A stretch of DNA of 64,000 bases. Origin: Cucumis sativus. Its lineage: Eukaryota > Streptophyta > Magnoliopsida > Cucurbitales > Cucurbitaceae. Every line of letters begins with the position of its first letter. Position 1 is the first letter of the stretch. The stretch covers positions 26,182,272 through 26,246,271 of the forward strand of contig NC_026659.2 of the NCBI RefSeq assembly GCF_000004075.3. Reading direction: 5' to 3'. The notes below the pieces were generated by a model. The model was not told the origin of the DNA, did no database searches, and was given only the letters and a program-made list of their open reading frames with translations. Both the position numbers and the translations under genes were made by a program. Positions 59,880 to 64,000 of the stretch are shown here, piece by piece.

Positions 59880-60350
59880 TTTTAGTCTCCGAGTTTTTAT
59901 AAAAACAACAATTTAGTTTTTAACTTTGGGTACAAAGTTTGTATCAATTTAATTATGAAATTTTAAAAATTGATAAGGTATTTGCAAAATTATTAAAAGA
60001 CAATATTTCATTGCATTTGATTTTTATATGAGGTGTAAATATTTTGTTAAATGTTCTATATTTTATAAATTTTTTTAATATATTGTATTTTTAATTAAGT
60101 AATAATTTAGTCCTTTAAACTTTTATATATAACCATTTAGATTTTATACTTTTACAAAAGGTAACAATTTAATCTTTCAATAAAAATATTGTGTTTGATT
60201 TCAACTAAATATTTTTACATAAATAAATCAACAAACAATACTACTACTCCATATTTGTTTACCTCACAAAAAAAATTAACATCTAATTTTGATAGCTTTT
60301 TAATATTAAAAATTAAATTATTACAAATTTGAAAAGGTAAAAAACAAAAT
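59880..60350 (-). repeat. Degenerate dispersed AT-rich repeat ('AACAATTTAG' family)
   Basis: Phrases such as AACAATTTAGTTTTTAACTT, AATAATTTAGTCCTTTAAAC and GGTAACAATTTAATCTTTC recur inside the block. Reverse-complement relatives occur at about 2,680-2,760 (AAGAACTAAATTGTTGCG, GAGACTCAATTGTTAC), and weaker ones near 31,250 and 41,200. This looks like an old noncoding element family, perhaps LTR-derived. No terminal repeats can be fixed. Confidence 0.4.
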
Positions 60351-60517
60351 GATTACAAAAAAAACTTTTACAAAAGAGTAGTGTATAACAAATTAGCAAT
60401 AAGGAATCCTACGAATAATGGCAAGAGGGAAGGGCCCGCCCGGTTAATTAAGGCGCAAAAGAGCCGGCCGAATAGCAAATAAGAACCCGCTACAAAATTA
60501 CCCGCACCTTACTGATT

Positions 60518-60592
60518 GCCACGTGTAAATTCATTTATTTCCTTTATTATTTTTATTTTTGAGTGGGACGGACAAATGCAATAATATAAGCA
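60518..60592 (+). promoter_or_regulatory. Core promoter of the UBC1/2/3-type gene
   Basis: A G-box CACGTG at 60520-60525 is followed by AATATAAG at 60583-60590, a usable TATA box. The leader should start about 30 bases later in the CT-rich run at 60,605-60,650. A GC-richer stretch with GGGCCCGCCCGG lies just upstream at 60,430. Confidence 0.5.
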
Positions 60593-60767
60593 GACTTTGG
60601 ATTTTCTCTTCGCTCTTTCTGCCCCTGATCGTGTTTTGTTCACCGGGGAAGTCTCTCATCGACGATTCCTTCTCCTTAAACTGGTGGAGAATTGAAATTG
60701 AGGTTTCTCTTTGATTTAGTTTCTAAATCCATAAATCAGTGAAGGCTCTCGCCGTGCTAGGTTACAG

Positions 60768-61357
60768 GTAAGGGATTTCCCATCATTTTAATTGTTAATT
60801 TTGGCTACGATTCGTGGATTATTATTGTGGCCTTTACTAGTTTTTGTTCTTCAGGTTGCGACGTAATTGATGTTGTTGTTGAGTTTATGTGTATGTAGTC
60901 ATACTGTTGTGAACACTTGTTCGCCCTAATTTTGTTAGGTGATATCGTCTGCTTGTCTGACTAGGAGTTTTAGATAGAGATCTAGGGGTTTTGATTACGG
61001 GGAGGGTATGGTTAACAGATTTATTGAGGTGGAATGACTTAGCTTTTTAGTTTCGTTAAGGCGTGGATGTGCAATAGCCAGTTGTTAGTTTTCCGAATTG
61101 AAATCCTTGTCTCAAGGACATTTCTTTGTGTCTTGCTTGTTCTGTTAACGAAATTAAACAGTTCCATCACTTTCTCCATCCTTTTGATTATTGAACTTGT
61201 TTTTTTGTTCTTCATCGAACTTGCGATTGGTGTAAATTTTAATATTCTGTATCCTTGAATGGTGGGTTTTCATGTTTGATGCATGCTCATTTTTCTGCGT
61301 TGGCCATGAGTGTTGGAGAAAGTGAAGTTAAAATTATTGTCCTTGGTTTATTTTCAG
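60768..61357 (+). other. Leader intron of the UBC1/2/3-type gene
   Basis: Donor TTACAG|GTAAGG at 60768 and acceptor TATTTTCAG at 61357 leave a 9-base leader segment before the ATG. A leader intron of this size is common in plant ubiquitin-pathway genes and often boosts expression. It contains T-rich sequence and spurious short frames only. Confidence 0.7.
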
Positions 61358-61366
61358 CCGGTGAGG

Positions 61367-62647
61367 ATGTCTACTCCTGCAAGGAAGAGACTGATGAGAG
61401 ATTTCAAGAGGTTGCAGCAAGATCCACCTGCTGGCATCAGTGGTGCTCCCCAAGACAATAATATCATGCTATGGAATGCTGTTATATTTGGGTACGACCT
61501 TTTTCTTTCTTTCTTTTTAGTCAGAATTTGTTTACATATCCACTGTTGCTTCCGTCACTTACTGATGCCATCGTCTTTTACATATTATTTCGTTGGCTTT
61601 TGCAGGCCAGATGATACACCCTGGGATGGAGGTATTTTCAAGTTCTGGTTCTTAATGTCTTATTAAGTATACAACTGCATTGTGATTAGAACCATGTCTT
61701 CTAATGGTGTACTTGTTTCTTGTTTGACGATTCCACTCTGTTCTGCAATCCAAAATTCAAAATTACAATTAATAAATAATACTAAAATATATATAATAGT
61801 ATCTTAACTTTTCTCAATTATCCAGATTTATTTTGGCTACATAGCTATTAGCTTTACACTGTTAAATTAATTTGTTGATTTAAAATTCATCTGGCACTTA
61901 TTTGAACGATAGTTTGTATCTTTATGTCTCTTGTTCTTCTTGTCAAGCTCTATCCACTGTTTTGATGTATGGAGTGAGTTGTATTTTCTGATGGAAAATG
62001 GGGAATACTTAGAATTTGCTAAAATGTTTGTTATTTTTTTTCGTGGGGCTCATCATGTCAAGTTGCTTTCATCTGTCCTGATGTGTGTTGTGGGTATGTG
62101 CTCTGAAGGATCAATTAGTCAACTGTGCTTTTCCAAACATTAGATTATATTGAAATGGAAGGGATATTAGCAATTAGCATTTTGTTTGATTTCCTGAAAC
62201 TTCTAGTTAATTTTTTATTTGATTTTGGTAGTTTTCTGAAGTATATTTATTAGTGAACTTCTTGTGTACTGTATGACATATAACCATATTTTGAGTTGAT
62301 CAGGTACGTTTAAACTTACGCTTCAGTTCACAGAGGATTATCCAAATAAGCCACCAACAGTTCGCTTTGTGTCTAGAATGTTTCACCCTAACAGTAAGTT
62401 CACAGCCTCCAAGAATGTGGCCTTTACAAATTACAAATACTTTATGCTTTCTTTCATTCTTGATCAATTTTAGGGCTTTTTGTAATTTTCATTGGCACAA
62501 TGTCTTCATGTCCTTTGTTTTTTTCCCTCCCTCATTTGGCTTTTGGTATCACCTTCAGTTTATGCCGATGGAAGCATTTGCCTGGACATTCTGCAAAATC
62601 AGTGGAGTCCAATCTATGATGTAGCAGCTATACTCACTTCTATTCAG
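61367..62647 (+). CDS. UBC2: RAD6-type ubiquitin-conjugating enzyme E2 (UBC1/2/3 group), 3' end outside the window
   Basis: Four coding exons join in frame: 61367-61491, 61606-61631, 62304-62393 and 62559-62647, giving residues 1-110 of an expected 152. It accepts ubiquitin from E1 and, as in the RAD6 family, works with HUB1/2-type E3s in histone H2B monoubiquitination and with RAD18-like E3s in damage tolerance. Motifs: [20 protein letters not shown] at the start, [29 protein letters not shown] with catalytic Cys88, and the last visible residues AAILTSIQ. The exon ends in phase 0 at a GTAGCA donor. The final segment, which in this family starts SLLCDPNPNSPAN, is not found before 64,000. The gene is cut by the window edge, not broken. 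Which paralogue (UBC1 or UBC2) is not decidable. Confidence 0.95.
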
Positions 62648-64000
62648 GTAGCACCTAATCAATTTGGCCTTAATGTATGCCAAGACTGATTTTTTTTTCT
62701 TGCTATATGGTTAACAGCCTCCTTTTATCATTTCATAGGTGTAAATAATGTAATCATAGTTATTCAAAGAAGCCTGTCATTGCTACTCTGTGCCCTAACT
62801 TTTGTAGACGAATGCATTAGTTTCATGTGTCTTTCAAATGCTTATTTTCATATATTTATGAAACTAGCTATGTGAGCAGGCAATTAGTTGTAAACCTGTA
62901 CTCCCCGCTGACCCATGCCATAGGAGCCCCATTCTTGTAGTTCTTGTCCTTGATTTCTTAATTAGTGACGCATGACTGGTTCGATTCTTTCCCTTTTGGG
63001 GAAAAGAGATAGAGAAGAAAAAAAACATGAAGTTTACGAAATATCATTGAATGGTAGGGTAGACTTCAATTCTGTTAATGTCATTTTATAAAGTTTCATT
63101 TTCTACCGTTAATCCTTTAAAGTGTTTGGAAACAACCCTTCTGTAAACTTTTTGTTAAAATGAACAGAAAAGTATGAGGATAGTCGTGAGTTGTACAAGT
63201 ACAGGTACACAGTATAGGCAGTAGATTTTCTTGAATTATGCCCTTGGACTTTAGAATAAGTTTCAGTTACGTTCTTATTGTTTCAAAGTCATAGTTAAAC
63301 CCTTAAGCATTGAAATTATTTTGAAAACCCATCCCATCCCATCTTAAAAATGAAAGAAAAATGGGAAAAAAGCAACAATGCTTTTGACTTCCTAATTAAA
63401 ATGAAAACAAAAGTACTTCAGTGTGAGGGAGACATAAAAGTTGAAGGGTTTTAGTTATATTAGATTCAAAGTGGTGTTGATTAGGGAGGGAAATTGATTT
63501 GAAGGTCAGAATTTTAGCTGCAACGTTACTATTACATGGGAAGTGACTTAGTAGGAGAGAAGAATAGTATATTGGTAAAAATGAGCCGCCGCTCACTGGA
63601 AAAAGTTAAAAGAGAATAGTGTCTGAGAAAGCTTCATGAGAGGACAGGAATATGTTTGTGAGAGGAAAATGGTGGGAGAGTGAGGGGAGTGGAAAATATG
63701 GGCGTGAAATTAGAAGAAAAACGAAAATGATTAACTAATGGATGAGCACAACTTCATCCTCCAAGATAAGAAATTTATTGAGCAATAGTGAGCCCTGGGT
63801 TCGGTTGTTTTCGGATTCTTTGTTTGTAAGTTCCCCTCTTCATGTATACCCACTTAACTTTCATCCATTAGTCGTGAAATAATACACTTTGGTATGAAGG
63901 TATTCTTTTGAAAATTTTATTTTTCCACATACCTTTTGATGGTGAGAAGATAAACATTATTTTATCTTACCTCCAAAAAAATTTGTTTTCCCTTCAACGT
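62648..64000 (+). other. Start of a long last intron of the UBC1/2/3-type gene
   Basis: At least 1,353 bases after exon 4 contain no sequence able to encode the conserved C-terminal segment. A purine-rich block at 63,340-63,780 differs in composition from the rest and could be an inserted element. No ends or coding domain are visible. Confidence 0.5.

Noticed and set aside
62960-63000. GGTTCGATTCT as a tRNA B box
   Set aside because: No A box, acceptor stem or cloverleaf can be formed around it.

Overview
This is a window of plant nuclear DNA. It is AT-rich, its genes are split by GT-AG introns of 70 bp to 2.8 kb, and the gene set includes a plastid alpha-amylase, a LOV photoreceptor, an RLCK-VII kinase and an NPF transporter. 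Protein resemblance and the style of the repeats suggest a dicot, probably a cucurbit (Cucumis-like). That placement is inferred, not proven. I rebuilt each gene by joining exons at splice sites and checking that every junction keeps the reading frame. Complete gene models agree closely in length with my memory of the Arabidopsis counterparts.

Layout. 1-12,400: a very AT-rich desert with simple repeats and no convincing gene; the extreme left end looks like the promoter of a minus-strand gene lying outside the window. 12,470-17,389 (+): NPF4.6/AIT1-type nitrate and abscisic-acid transporter. 18,721-21,136 (-): TWIN LOV 1. 23,081-29,673 (+): an 840-aa plant-specific protein of the At3g17900 type (TRIPP, a TRAPPII-associated protein), divergent from TWIN LOV 1. 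34,316-37,726 (+): receptor-like cytoplasmic kinase of the PBL34/35/36 group. 38,500-39,400: a possible unrecognised transcript. 41,708-50,078 (+): plastid alpha-amylase AMY3. 51,866-53,409 (+): PL1 pectate lyase. 56,078-58,081 (+): four-CBS SNF4-like protein of the At1g69800 type. 61,367 to beyond the right edge (+): RAD6-type ubiquitin-conjugating enzyme (UBC1/2/3 group), lacking its last exon here.

The genes are neighbours by ordinary plant gene order. I see no operon-like or cluster-like system. A loose theme is energy and ABA signalling: an ABA importer with ABRE-like elements in its large intron, a stress-responsive plastid amylase, and an SNF4-like CBS gene with a paired G-box upstream. 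I regard this as coincidental until tested.

The most useful second-look items are: tandem upstream ORFs abutting and overlapping the TRIPP-like start; an overlapping uORF plus loss of the N-terminal Met-Gly in the PBL34-like kinase; a required GC-AG intron next to a competing GT donor in the CBS gene; a glycine/alanine-rich hydrophobic insertion within that CBS protein; and the unassigned 38.5-39.4 kb region. I did not find a clearly new biological system.
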